Shown: positions 52,030-64,000 of the stretch, one piece after another
Layout: each line of letters starts with the position of its first letter
Position numbering within the stretch: position 1 is the first letter of the stretch
Source: Schistocephalus solidus
Taxonomy: Eukaryota > Platyhelminthes > Cestoda > Diphyllobothriidea > Diphyllobothriidae
Direction of reading: 5' to 3'
NCBI GenBank assembly: GCA_017591395.1
Contig: WEDG01001480.1
Span: forward strand, 1 to 64,000
Length of the DNA: 64,000 bases
The notes under the pieces: model-generated
Told to the model about the DNA's origin: nothing
Database searches by the model: none
Seen by the model: the letters and a program-made list of their open reading frames with translations, nothing else
Translations under genes and position numbers: made by a program

Positions 52030-53850
52030 GGGTAATCAGGTGTTCTCTACTCTAGATCAAGCAGCCAGCTATTTGCAGGTAGAAGTGCGACTCACTGACA
52101 GAAGAAGACTGAGAAGAAATAGATGAGATCGCTGAGACAAGAGCTTTATTCGTCTGACGTTTCAGAATCCAAGTATATCCATCCTCATAAGATTGCTTTC
52201 GCAGTCCCCTCAGGTCTCGAAGAGTTCAAGACAGTGCCTTTTCGTATAGCTAATGCTCCTAGTACCTTTAAACGACTGACAGTCCAAATCCTAACTTGGT
52301 TGATTCCTAATTCATGTCTAGTTTATATGGATGACATCATTGTTCTTGGTAAGGATTTTGGTAGTCATATAAGCAATGTCCGAGCCGTGTTTAACGGTCT
52401 CTAAAAGGCTGGTCTAACCTTTAAGCCATCTAAGGGTGTTTTTATAAAGCCTCGTTTAAGTCGTTAGGGCATGTGGTCTCTGCCTCTGGCGTAGAAACTA
52501 GGCCCACCCCTACGGATGTGACTGAAGTCCGCAGTTTTCTAGGAATTTCTTCTTACTATAGAGGATTTATCAAGGATTATGCCCATATAGCCGGCCCGAT
52601 TCACAAACTGACCTAGAAAAACATAGAATTTAAGTGGACTGCTGATTGTACAAGTAGCTTCAACGCCGATGTTAGTTTTTCCCGACATTAGCAAGGACGC
52701 TCGGAAGTTTGTTCTAGCTACCGACGCTGGTACTGCGTGACTCAATGAGCGATGCTAGCACTCACACACTTCGTGGATAAATGCCAGCTATACCTAAAAT
52801 ACCAGCATTTCATCATGCGCACTAATTATAGCTATCTGACTCGGTTATAGAACCTTAAGAACGCTGAAGGACAGGTTGCCAGGTGGCAAGAGAGACTAGC
52901 CGGATATAAGTTTGAGGGCCTAGATCGTCCAGGGCGTCAGCACAATAATGCCGTTGCCCTTTCCCGGAAGCCTTACTGCCATCACGGCGAATGTCCATCT
53001 TGTACAAGATCAACAAGAGGACCCTTATATTGGCCTGATAAACCATAAAAAGTTAAGTGTTTCTCATCCACTAAGTGCAGTCAAACTGAGGAGCTATGAG
53101 ATGTGCTGTCTGCACACGGTGTTGGAAAAACTCTTCATGGACAAGGACGTCATGTTCTATCGGGATGCCAAACAGTATTCTCAACGTATCTTTCTACCAT
53201 TATCCCTGGTTGACGATATTCTTGCTATAAAATACACGAAATTAGGGCACGTAGGCATCCATAACACCAAGTAGGCTCTTAAGTGCCGATAATACTAGCC
53301 TAAACTGAAGCGGTTGGTGTTGAACTTTATTCGGCCTTGCACCCTGTGCAACACGATCTTAACGCAACGGTAGTTGAATGGGGCTGCTCTTCAGCCAACG
53401 CACGCATAGACGTTGACTTAGCTTGACCATTACCGCCATTGATCCGGGGCAACCGATATAGCCTAGTTATGGTTGAATTGTTTACCAAAATGACTGAAGC
53501 GGAACACCTGCCCAACATGTCAGCTGAAATTGTCATTTTCAACCGTTGGGTTTTGAGCTGGGGCGCATTAATAAACATTCATTCGGATCGAGGAATTTCC
53601 TTTGAACACGCAGTTCTAAACAGTCTTTGTAATAACCTAAACATTAATAAGACGCGCAACACGGCTAACCATCCGCAGGGTAACGGACAAGTTGAGTGAA
53701 CGAAAAGGACACTAGGTAGGTAACTGAAGGCCTTCGTAGATCATCAGGCTCCCTTCACATGAGATGATAGGCTGCCAGCATGCATGCTAGCGTACCGCTC
53801 CACGATTCACTCTTCGAAACTGCAGGCGCCTTTCACACTCATATGTTTAG
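52030..53850 (+). pseudogene. Ty3/gypsy RT, RNase H and integrase relic
   Basis: HKIAFAVPSGLEEFKTVPFR (52190-52240), intact active site CLVYMDDIIVLG (52316-52350), ISKDARKFVLATDAG (52685-52735), VMFYRDAKQYSQ and GHVGIHNTK (53248-53274) of the integrase zinc region, MVELFTKMTEAEHLP (53469-53510) and NHPQGNGQVE (53669-53699). Stops and shifts break it into pieces. It is truncated on the right by a LINE. Confidence 0.9.
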
Positions 53851-54451
53851 AATTTATTTATTAAGAATTTATATTTGGTAAGCACCAACAAGGCACTGTC
53901 TAAGCAAACATTATTAACGAAATAAAGTTATGACAATGTGTGCAGATAAAATGTACAAATACATAACTTGTCCTGCTATGTCAACAGTTAGCGATGTTTT
54001 AAAATTAATGGTGAACTTGAAAAAATAGGCAGTGAAAAAAACTCCTACTATAAAAATGGAGACAGAGTTCAATAGGCCTTCATTTTGAATAGAAGGTAGG
54101 AGAAAAAAACTGCTTAGGAAAAATAAAGGTCAGGTGGTAGAGTAGGGCAATGCTGCAATAGCATTTTAGAATGAGATAATGAAACGTCGAGATGGTTTGT
54201 TCTTGATTACTTAGGCGTATGAAACAAAATCTCACGAAAATGCGTCAATGAACTTAAGTCCTCAGCATCTTAGGATCCAGAATTAAATTCTGTTGATGGT
54301 TAGTATCCAAAGAAACGGTAGCATTTTAGACTGTGGACCACCGAATGTGCACGTCCGAATGACGTCATCGTTTGGATGACTGGTGAAATAAGGAGACATC
54401 ATAGTTCATGGGCGACTCGAGGTAGCGAAAATATAGTTTCAAGAAAGTCAC

Positions 54452-56250
54452 TTAAATTCCCGATGGTCCTTTCTCCGAGTCATGGGGAAAGCTACTGGGA
54501 AAAGATGAGGAAAATAAAATATTAATAGAATCAGTGTTAAGATAAATGTGCAGTCTTTGCTTGAATGCAGATAGACTAGTTAACGACCTAATTTCAATTG
54601 GCAAGTTATTCCAAAGAAAACTATACCTAGAAGCAAAGAAGAGAGAGCGTTTACACGTGAAGGATGCAGGGGGAAGTATAATTAGTGCAGAATTTCTAAG
54701 GTTATAAGGAAGACTAACGGGGGTAATGACAGAAACCTTGGGGAGAGTTTAACTATTATTTAGTCGGAAAAGGAGACAAAAGCCTGCTTCAAGTCTCCTG
54801 ATCCAAAGAACTTTTAGCTTCATTAGCTGGCATCTTGTCGAGAAGGAGTAGTTAAAAGAGTCAGAAACAGGAGTTTTTTTGAAATTTCTTTGGACATTTT
54901 CAATTTTTGAACGGCTAGATTCGTTTATTAAACTGAAAAAAGGACAGCAAAATGCAAGATTGGGAAGCAAAAACACACGATAAAGTCTTAATTTAATTTC
55001 AGGAAGGAAGTAATTATAAGAAATAAAGCCGCAAATCTGAGCAGCTTTGGCCGTAATTCTATCGGCATGAGGCGAAAGATCTAATTTGTTGGAGTAGCTT
55101 AAGCTCAAGTCCTTGATGGAGGAACATTCAATCATAGGGAAACCTTCAAAGATAAGAGGTTGCGGCAGCCTTACAGGCCGAAAACTCATGTAGCGACACT
55201 TAGTAGGTGAGAACTCCATTAGCCATGTGGAGCTCCAGGCCGAAAGAGCGTCTAAGTCTGAATGAATCTTTTCTAGGCACCGTTCGGTCGTAGAGTTAGA
55301 GAAGGAATACACGCATTTGAGGTCATCAGCATAAATAAAAGATTGAAAATTTTTAACTATCGATGAAATATTATTGATATACAGTAAGAACACCAAAGGA
55401 CCTAATACGGTACCTTGCAGGAGACCACTAACAATCGGGGTAGCACTTGAGTATGAGGACCCTACTAAAACATTTTGCTTTCGATCATTTAGGTATGTTC
55501 TAATAAATTCAGTAAGGGGACTACGAAATCCAATAGCTTCTAGTTTAGCTAGAAGTGGTTTATGAGGCACTTTATCGAATGCCTTACTAAGATCAAAATA
55601 GAAAACTACCACAGAGAGATGATCATTACGAAGAGAGGTAAGTAGATTTAGAAAAGACATGTGGCAGGTTTCACAAGAGCGGTCCGGTAAAAAGCCGTGT
55701 TGGGAAAAGTTGATAATTTGATTGCTTATGCAAAAATCCATGATTTGTTTTGCAATTAGTTTTTCGAAGAGTTTAGCAAGAGAGGGCGTTTTATGAACAC
55801 TGCGATAGTTATGAATGTCCGAGTGGGAACCAGATTTAAAAACTGGTATTATAATAGAAGTTTTCCAATAATCGGGGAAGAAACCATTTTCGCGAAATAC
55901 TGAGAATAACGTGCTTAGTAAAGGTGGAAAATCCCTTAACTGTTCAATAAGTGAGTTTGGAATGTCATCAGTTCCAACCGAATGTGAATTTTTAAGGTGA
56001 GCGTTTTCCTTTTGAGTACATGAAGGCGAGAAATTAATGGTTGTTAGAAGCGAATTTGAAAGCAGAAGAATTGTGGGAGTGGGGCTAGTTTCAGTGGTAA
56101 AGTGGTTGGCAAAAAACGAATTTAACAACTCTGCTTTGCCCAAATCGTCTGTAACAAATTTTTTGTTACAGTCGAGTAAAGGCGGAGCTACAGTCAGACG
56201 CTTAGCCGATGACCGAATATGGAAGATTTGAGCAACAGATTTGGATGAAT
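54452..56250 (-). pseudogene. LINE reverse transcriptase, longest copy in the window
   Basis: Open without interruption from about 56250 to a TAA at 54751-54749 (about 500 codons), then open again in the same frame for 98 codons to TAA at 54454-54452. Motifs: GTDDIPNSLIEQL, FPDYWKTSIIIPVFKSG, GFLPDRSCETCH, VVVFYFDLSKAFDKVPHKPL, SGLLQGTVLGPLVFLLYINN, catalytic FIYADDLKCVYSF, and C-terminal RSLFFASRYSFLWNNLPIEIR. No ATG marks the start because the frame flows from the endonuclease, where a shift occurs near 56260. This is the best candidate for a recently active copy. Confidence 0.9.
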
Positions 56251-56794
56251 TGGCATCATTTAGTGTCCGAGACTACCTACGCTTATATCTCGCAAGCGTC
56301 TGTTCTGGAGAAAATGCGGAACAGTAGAAGAAGCTGTATTTGAATTAAAAATCTTAAACGGGATAAAAGCCTGGATTTTTTCTGTGAGGCTCTGCAATAG
56401 CTCACGGAAAAAGTTTGGATCGTTGATTGAGAATATGCTATGCCAATCTAGAGTGCTTTTGAAATTATTTATTATTTCGTGGTTTGTGTTAGCAAAGTCG
56501 AGGTTATTGCATTTAACCTCAGGCTTCGTAAGAAGGGGGACTGGAAAACAGCAATGAATTATTGCGTGATCACTTGTGAAAAGATCACGATGAAAATTCA
56601 TAAAGAGAGGGTGAACATCATTTGTAAAAAATTAAATCTCAAATGTTGTCATTTCTAGTAACTGATCTAAGCAGTTGGGACATGTTTGAAAAGTTAATAG
56701 TATCGACCGATTTCTGAATTTTAGGCGGAGTGGAATTTGCCTGTCAGTCAATGTCTGGCAGATTGAAGTCACCTACGATTATTAATAATCACCA

Positions 56795-57290
56795 TCGGAT
56801 AAGGGCAGCCGTGCGGACACACGATGACTAAATTTACCCAATGCCTGTACATATGTTATTTAATTATTTTTTATAATAAAATACTTTGCTTATTTCATCT
56901 GCACATTTACTATGTCATGCGTGAGTGGATACATCACAGGATTGGCTTCAATGGATAAAAAACGGAAGCCATCTTAATTGTAAACAATTGGGTCGTTAAT
57001 AGAACAATAATTAGGGGTTCATAAGTAGTGGTTGATTATGATGAAGGTAGGCTATGTGCCGTACGCGTACGGCATAAAAGAAAGGGGGCTGCAATTGCGA
57101 GAAAAAAGTGGGGCCCTGTTGCGCAAATTTTTCCAGTGAGGGGGCCAGAGGGGGCCACACCGTCGACTTTGCCCCACCTGGCCCCGCCATTTGGCCCCAC
57201 CATTTGGCCCCACTTAGCCCCTTTATAGCCCCGCCTGGCCCCCTGGGCCAGAGGGGGCTAGGCGGGGCTGGTGCTGGTAGGGTTTTGACA
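56795..57290. mobile_element. Insertion in the LINE endonuclease, with GC-rich block
   Basis: Interrupts the endonuclease reading between FEKVADTQFD (ending near 57295) and IVGDFNLPDID. Its right part (57100-57270) is an array of GGCCCC/GGGGCC-type motifs, markedly GC-rich in an AT-rich setting. I cannot assign it to a family. Confidence 0.6.
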
Positions 57291-57839
57291 TCAAATTGAG
57301 TGTCTGCAACTTTTTCAAATATTTCACAGAGCTCGCTTTCATTGCCAGAATAAGACGGAGGATTATAGACACAGCCAATTACCGCTTTTTTTTATTGTGC
57401 GGGAGGATGACTGAAGCAAAGCATACATTTCCAGAAAAGGAAGAAATGCTCAGCTGAAAAGGGAAATGTACAAAGGATAACTTAATATAAAGGAGGCAAC
57501 CCCTGCCACGTTTTTAAACGCAGTCTTTTCGGTACAAATTGAAATTATCTATAGCAAGCGTCGAGTCAGAAATAAGAGAGTGAGCTTACGATTCAGTGAT
57601 GCACAGCACATCTGGATCAAGCTCAAAGGCTACTGTTCTAAGCTCAGCCATCTTATTTACAACTGATCTCGCATTGAGTGAAACTAAGCTGAGCGTATTC
57701 CTAAACTGCAGGCTACGCTCATCAGTATTTATAAAAAAGGATAATTTGGTGGCGGAGAAGAAAACTGGAGAGAAGAAACGAAAGGTGGGAAACAAAATTG
57801 CTCTGGTCTACAATTTGTCGAAATTTTACTGTTAAGAGA

Positions 57840-58690
57840 ACTGAGATTATTGGACAACGGCATATTTGGATGAAAAACTTGGAAGGAAAGGCTATATTGT
57901 GGCGTTTGAAAAGATAGGGGGTGGAAAAGAAATTAGATTTTGAAGGAAATTAGTATGAATTGGTGGAAAACGTGCATTTGAAAAAGTAATAAATGATTTC
58001 GAAAAAAACTGGTAACATAATTAGAAGTGTTAATTATTTGGGGATTACAGACAATTTGCACTATGCCTGTCAACAGATTCTGTAGTTTGCCTGCAAAGAT
58101 GAGGAAGATGAACATGGCCACTTGTGGTTAATAACTATCTGGTATATTAACAATGACAAAGTGTCGCTCAACTATCGCTTTGAAGGGCTCACGCTCGAGT
58201 CCTGCTAAAGGCCAAACGTGGGCTAGTAATCTAGGCAGAATAGTATATCCGAGAAGAACAAGGAAGACTAGAATGGCCATTTCCCGATTAAAAGCCGTAA
58301 TGAGCCAGTTGTATCGAACCACAGGTTAGCGACTAATTATCGCATTTCCTATCATATCGGACCGATATACTGATTGTTGAATAAAAACATTATCACCGCA
58401 AAAGCTGCGAGAAAGATTCTAATATGTGTAGCATTTTAGTAAAGGAAACATGCAGTGGCATTTGAGAAGTACTTGAATTTGGCGTCCCGAAAGATCTTGC
58501 CACATATTATTTGAATCTTCAACCTGCATCAGAACGTAATATGTGTTACAAGCTCTGATATATCACATGATTAATTTTTACCCCCCATTAACGCACTTCC
58601 ATATAATATTCTCATTTTGCTTAAAGATACACGCGAGAGGATGAATTTCAGATGATAACTGAAGGAAAGCTTATTTGACTGTCCGAGAGA
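57840..58690. other. Intergenic or LINE 5' region, nothing recognised
   Basis: AT-rich. It may contain the LINE 5'UTR, but no domain is visible on either strand. Confidence 0.4.
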
Positions 58691-59098
58691 GAGCTATAGC
58701 TATACGTATACGCTATAGCGTATACGCTTCAAAATATATTTTGAAAGTAAAATTCCAAAACTTTATGCGAAAAATGTCCTCTATTCAGCGTGAATAAGGT
58801 TGGGAACACAAGCCACACAAAACCGGAAGATTAAAAACAAATGGCCGAAGAATGCACATATTAACCTCATGAAGAATCATTCTCTAATGCGTCTCAAAAT
58901 ATCGACCAAAGTGGACTTTTTTAAAAACGGTGCCAGCGTCGTGCGCCAATGACCTCATTTGTGTTGTTTGAAAAAACAAATTGGGTAAAGATTCGATATT
59001 AATAGGTCAAATAGGCTAACCGACATAGATCTAAGAGGATTCACATGCGAATGGAGAGCAAACAAGATGGCGGCTCAATTTCAAAAGTCCGAACAATA
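58690..59098 (-). mobile_element. Dispersed non-coding element, copy B
   Basis: Inverted relative to copy A at 6920-7350 and collinear with it across nearly its full length, with dozens of small differences. The CT-bearing end here is short (58686-58693) and includes a 22-base palindrome. The opposite terminus fades near 59098. Confidence 0.7.
58705..58726. repeat. Perfect 22-base palindrome
   Basis: An exact self-complementary sequence built of TATACG steps around GCTATAGC. It sits at the end of the dispersed element and is absent from copy A. Confidence 0.9.
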
Positions 59099-59099
59099 A

Positions 59100-59655
59100 A
59101 TTTAGTCACTAGACTTTTGAAGCCGTGCTTTGACTCACTGCACGATTTGAAGTTGGAGGGCCCGTCAGCCCAATCGGAAAAAGTTTACACGTTGCGTTCG
59201 AGTCGCTTACTGCCCAAGAATTCCGCAAGATAATTCCTGTTTGCCACATTACCTGTTTGATCCGTCCCATTCGAGTTTGTGACGCCACGACTCTAGCATT
59301 AGAGCTTGACATTTGGCGTGATAATTAATCACAAACTAGAGTCATCTGCGTCATTTTGCAGGACAGCGTTGCCAGCCTCCTCCACAAGAAGATTTGACGC
59401 TGCTAAACTGTGAGGCCGTAAAATATGGCACAAGCAGCTTGCAGCTTGCCACGCCCTGTAAAGATTTTCACCCCCCTTATAGCTAAACGTGTGTCTGGAT
59501 TATTTTAAACGTTTCGTCTCCCTTTGGGGCTAAGTGAACGATCCTCCACATGAAAAGGTAATTTCCCTCTCATTGAACTCGGATTCATTTAAAGCTTTCA
59601 TACAAGATGCAGTAAGTGACTTCATGCATTTTCTTCCATGTCACTGGGATATTTT
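59100..59655. other. Region before the Penelope-like element, nothing recognised
   Basis: No domain is visible. It may be the degraded N-terminal or 5' part of the element. Confidence 0.4.
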
Positions 59656-59659
59656 GGTC

Positions 59660-61007
59660 ATAGAATTGGGTGCAGGATGGTCTACTCCTGCCGACTGAAA
59701 TGCTGAACCGGAAAGCGAGTGAATTCTCTCACCTCGGGCGCAGCCACAACGGTCACTTCAGCTACTCAGTTCCTGGAACGGCTCAGGGGATGCGACTCAC
59801 CGCAGACGAGGTCATGGTGTCATTTGATGTCACCTCTCTCTTCACTTCAATCCCGCAGGACTTAGCAGTCAAAACGGTAAGCGAATTGCTTGAGAAGCAG
59901 TACGTTGATGCAGGCGAGTTGGTGAAGCAGGGACATATTGTCCAACTCTAAAATTCTGTCTGAAGACGAACTTCACCTACGAGGAGACCATGTACGAACA
60001 GATCAGAGAGACGCCAATGGGATCGCCGCTCTCGGGCTTCATCGCTGAGACAGTTCTCCAAAAGCTTGAGAGTCTGGTTTTCGCAAATTACAGGCCAATG
60101 TTTGGACTCAATACGTCGACGATACCTTCGTCATCATCAACCGAGAAATAATCGAAGAATTCCATAGCGTCCTTAATTCCGTCTTCCCGGACATCCAATT
60201 CACATTAGAGGCCGAAATTAACAACCAAGAGCCATTCCTTGATGTTCTTGTCCATCGAAAATCCAACGGGCACATAAAAACTACGGTTTATAGGAAGGCG
60301 ACCTACTCACGCCAAATCAAAGTAAGCACCCGTTGTGCCACAAACGTAGCTGTGTGCGAACTGTCTACAGAAGGGCAGAAACACATTGCAGCGAGTCGGA
60401 CGACAAAAGGGCAGAACTCGGCTACCTCCAGCGCCTTTTCATGGCCAACGGATACCCTTATAACTTCATCGAGCGCAGCAGGCTGGCCAAACCAAGACAA
60501 AATCTGGTAACAGAACAACCAAAAGACTGGCGTGCACTGCTATATATGGACGGCGTCTCTGAGGCAGTTTCTCGACTCCACAGACCGCTGGGGATCGGAA
60601 TCGCCCATCGACCGCATTCAACCAATCGGAATCTAGTTATGAGACCGAAAGCCCCCGTTCCACGAGGTGAGACGTCAAACATCATCTACCAGATCCAATG
60701 TGACTCCTGTGAAGTTAACTACGTCGGAGAGACAAGGAAGCGGTTGCAGACCCATGTTACCGAACACGTGCGGGCAGTGAGGAGAATGGATCCATTATCC
60801 CTGGTGGCGGAACACTGTGCCAACTCTGGGCACATGTTCGCCTTCCAAAACGCCGAAATCCTAGGTCGAGGAAATGACCATATAACCAGGGAAACAATCG
60901 AAGCCTGGCACACGGAGTCTACATCGATAAACCGTTGTGTCGCCCTTCCGGCAGCCTACCAGGCTGAATCGAACGTAAGAGCAAACACGGAAATAGGCAA
61001 AACGTGA
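59660..61007 (+). pseudogene. Penelope-like element: RT and GIY-YIG endonuclease
   Basis: RT blocks in order: VMVSFDVTSLFTSIPQDLAV (59815-59873), KFCLKTNFTYEETMYEQI then TPMGSPLSGFIAE (60009-60050), catalytic YVDDTFVII (60106-60135), and INNQEPFLDVLVHRK (60220-60265). The final open stretch (60333-61007) ends with a GIY-YIG-type nuclease: IIYQIQCDSC, NYVGETRKRLQTHVTEH and ETIEAWH (about 60680-60910). Frameshifts near 59950, 60100 and 60325 make it non-functional as read. Penelope-like elements are telomerase-related retroelements that cut DNA with this nuclease. Confidence 0.92.
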
Positions 61008-61409
61008 ATTTCACCGCCGGATATCCTAGGATAAATATGCATCTAACCACGCCAGAATTCGGGGCCGACGAAGGCGAAGTCATGATTACCACCGCATCAT
61101 TTACTACCCCGACAGAGGAGGAGACATGCAATCAGGACACAAACATAACAATCGACCCAGGGCGCAAATTAAGGTCGATGCGGACCCAGACAATGGCCGG
61201 CCACCTCAACGAGAGACATGTCAACTGACAGCAATTTCCTCCTCCCCCCTTCTTCACCCGGTAACTACAGAGATGTTTCCTGTGTGTATGCCGGCAAAGA
61301 ACGCCAAAGCCAATTAAGGACTCCCCCACCCCGTCCTTCTTATAGTGTACACTGTAAAGGTAAACCCGTACAATTAACCCTGTTTTACAAAATGGCTATC
61401 ACCACCTGA

Positions 61410-61464
61410 GACGCGGCACGATACTCACCTCCGACGATGGAAGCTTGTATGCTTTTGAAACGTC
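61410..61464 (+). ncRNA. Possible hammerhead-ribozyme relic of the Penelope-like element
   Basis: GACG (61410-61413) can pair with CGTC (61461-61464). Between lie CCGACGA (61431-61437; core consensus CTGATGA with two T-to-C changes), a short stem (GAAGC with GCTTTT around a TTGTAT loop) and GAAA (61457-61460). The order matches the minimal hammerheads known in Penelope-like elements, and it is placed just after the element's ORF. The core changes and a missing cleavage triplet suggest it no longer cleaves. Confidence 0.45.
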
Positions 61465-61502
61465 AGGAAAATATGCCTTTAGTCCCTGAGATCGCCTTTT
61501 CT

Positions 61503-61506
<4 letters not shown>

Positions 61507-61567
<61 letters not shown>

Positions 61568-61575
61568 TACATATA
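61507..61575. repeat. (TA)n microsatellite
   Basis: About 70 bases of AT dinucleotide with ACATAT interruptions at the end. It follows the Penelope-like element. Confidence 0.95.
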
Positions 61576-61579
61576 TATG

Positions 61580-64000
61580 AACGCTTGAGTTTAAACCAAA
61601 ACGTGTTATTAGTATCAGCCGACTCTCATATCGTCCACGCGGGTTGCTTGGAGCCTACACCAGCCATAAACTGCCTCTGCAGTGCATAGGCCGTTCAATG
61701 GATGTGTAAAAGTGTCTCAGTTAACCACTGCATTCAAAGTCCTATCGATTTAAACTACAGGTAAATTGATCTGTGAAAAGAGGAAACCAAGGTATTATAC
61801 CCCATTGAAATATAATGCATAGCCTCCAACTATACTTGAAAGAATTGACTTGATAATATCACCATAAACTAAAAGTTAAATGACATTAAATTAATTAATA
61901 ACTTTAAAATTTGCTGGCTAATGAGCAAAAGAGTGTCAGACTGAAATGGTTTTCTTCAGCGTAGCCAGTATCGTACTTTTTTAAACTCAAATTCCGTTTA
62001 CGGTGACAAGTAGACGAAGCCTTAAATCTACGATGTGAATCGCGCCAAATAACTTCCTATAAATAGATTTATTGGTATAGTTCCTCCTGGGGGCAGTCAA
62101 TCTGCTGAGAACACAGAGTCCCCGTCGGTATGGAATAGTGAAAAACGCACTTAAGTGATATATCGATGTCCGTCAAACACGATTTCATACAATAACGGTT
62201 CTCCAGTGCCTCGGGAGGTAAGCATATGGAAGGGCAGTTTAATTATTTTATACATTGCGGGCGAGATTACAGTGTTGCCCTCTTGATCTCATCCTCGTAG
62301 CAATTCTCTTCTAATGGAGATGCGAGGTTTTATAGAATAAGCCCAGGACGTATAGAATTAGGCAACAGTTCGTGCATGATAACGTGAAGAGACGCGCTTG
62401 GCTCTCTTCAGTTCTACATACACCCCATTTCTAGTTGCCGTACTGTTTGCTTGCCTGTAGAATATGGTGGTTGCGCAAAGAGAGAGTGAAATGAATGCTG
62501 AACAAACCCGGCTGGCTGTAAACGGATTCTTGTGTGGTTAGAATGATTTTAGACAAGACAAAATTTCTGGCCAAATTTACGCAGTGAGCATCTAAACAAA
62601 GTTAGTGTAAATGTCAAAAATGTCGGATAAGGCTACCATCTTGACAAACGGCAACGAAGCTAAATAAGCGAGAAGGATGTTAAGTTCAAAAAGAAGTACA
62701 ATTAGAAATGGCAGTGATGCCATTCGTTGAATGCCATAGTGTCAGAAGAATTTAAGGAAGGGTACCGTAGGAGTTCGATGTCTTTTTTGAAAGCTGGCTT
62801 GTCTCGGTCTGAGTTAAATTGGGAAGAAACACATGGTAATTGAAAACCCAATATTTTGATAGGTACCGATTGAGCAAACTTGGAATTTGACGATTGTTTA
62901 AAATTATTTATGGGTCAGTTCAGGTTGCAAGTCTACCAATATGCGAAATAACCGGACATTCAACAAGATGGACGCGGGCCGCAGCGCCGTGGTCAAATTA
63001 TAAGACGATAAATAAATTCAGATAAAGTGTTCTACACTACGACTGGAAGAAACTAATATGGCCGCATACATGCCATTTTCCGTAGCACTTACCCTACAAT
63101 TCGAGCCCGTCGATAAATGCAAGCATCCAGCATAACGTCTCAGGAATTTATAGGAACACATATTTGGTAGGAAAAATCAAGAGAGTTAAAGTGAAAGATG
63201 TGCCATGCTGCAGATATTGCGCACCCATAAAACTTCAATTGCCCTCACGGTGATTCAGCAAAGCAGGTGCTGGAAAATGGTGAGGAGAATATCGTAGTTA
63301 GGTTTAATTCGACTAAAGTTAGGCACCGAAAAATGTTAAACGCACCTGCAGTTCCCGAATGGCTACCTTCTGCGATGCAAATAAGCTATTTTGTACGCGA
63401 TTACATGCTGAATTCCGGGAGGTAGCCTGCTGAATTTACTGTCACAATTGCAGATGAAAAGTTTACATCGCGATCCGAAACCTACATAAATACCACCATT
63501 TTTTAGAGAAGTAACATAAACAACTCAGTTTATAGTTGTGTTTGGTAAAGAAATCGTCTCCTTTTGAAAATGTTTTTTTTTATTTTCCCAGGTAATATTT
63601 TGGGGTTTACAGTTCAAGGATAACTGTTTATTAATAAATAACCTGGGTCGTATATTTTTTCCTGAAAATTTCAGGCCATATAATAAATATTTATCCAAAA
63701 GTAATTTATTACTTAAGAGAGTCTTACCCCGGAAAAATACTAGAATAACTCTTATCAGCGTTTAGCCCTTTAAAGGTAAGATGATTAAGGCTGGATTTGT
63801 TGAATTACACGCGCACCTTCCTAAAACACTTGAAAATTAACATATATGATCCTTTAGAGACCGCAAAATTCATTTCTTTAAAGTATCACATTTCGCACAT
63901 TTTCGCGCATTTTTAGAGGGGTTCTATGTTTTATTTGATTAAGTTATTTAAGACTCAAAATAGGATTCAATTCATATCTTTTCTCTGAAGGGAAAACAGA
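61580..64000. other. Intergenic, nothing recognised
   Basis: About 2.4 kb of AT-rich sequence. I see no protein domain, RNA gene or copy of the repeats found elsewhere in the window. It may be unique host DNA or very old repeats. Confidence 0.5.

Larger units (their letters stand above)
53855..57835 (-). mobile_element. Near-full-length LINE, minus strand
   Basis: From right: an endonuclease start NARSVVNKMAELRTVAFEL (57675-57620) with TES, continuing to about 57290; an interruption at 56795-57290; the endonuclease end IVGDFNLPDID (56785-56750) and SDHAIIHC (56560-56535); RT; then the 3'UTR 53855-54451, shared with 38891-39490. The order EN then RT is that of APE-type LINEs such as Jockey or CR1 relatives. 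The 3' end lies inside the gypsy relic at 53850. Confidence 0.88.

Overview
The window is eukaryotic. It is gene-poor, packed with interleaved transposon relics and microsatellites, and shows no bacterial-style gene packing. The transposon families point to a flatworm, most likely a tapeworm and perhaps a diphyllobothriidean. The clues are a LINE with C2H2 zinc fingers after its reverse transcriptase, Penelope-like elements with a GIY-YIG nuclease, Ty3/gypsy elements and several LINE families. The placement is an inference from protein character and recall of related sequences, not from a search.

Layout. (1) 1-20.2 kb holds two minus-strand polyubiquitin genes (1710-3770 with nine units, 15126-17412 with ten). 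They lie in a direct segmental duplication with an offset of about 13.4 kb. Both have the same promoter motifs on the right (TATA, inverted CCAAT boxes, a heat-shock element and a CRE-like site). Between them lie a 1.4 kb AGT microsatellite, other microsatellites, a Penelope fragment, a dead mariner transposase and a LINE remnant. (2) 20.2-26.2 kb holds a tRNA-Ser-like sequence and a LINE with zinc fingers and a 3' tail. (3) 26.2-29.9 kb is a minus-strand Ty3/gypsy relic with a nested insertion. (4) 29.9-35.5 kb holds a near-perfect hairpin, tandem 604-bp units and a large imperfect inverted repeat encoding an unrecognised acidic, serine-rich protein. (5) 35.5-57.8 kb is a nest of LINE and gypsy fragments in both orientations. 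(6) 57.8-64 kb holds a dispersed element, a Penelope-like element with a possible hammerhead-ribozyme relic, a TA microsatellite and about 2.4 kb in which nothing was recognised.

The only convincing host genes are the polyubiquitin loci, which supply ubiquitin monomers from a tandem precursor. Nearly all else is mobile-element debris with frameshifts or stops. The best candidates for something undescribed are the inverted-repeat element at 31.2-35.5 kb with its repeat units (related units recur at 49.2-51.6 kb), and a LINE family whose copies all share an internal TAA before a still-open C-terminal domain.
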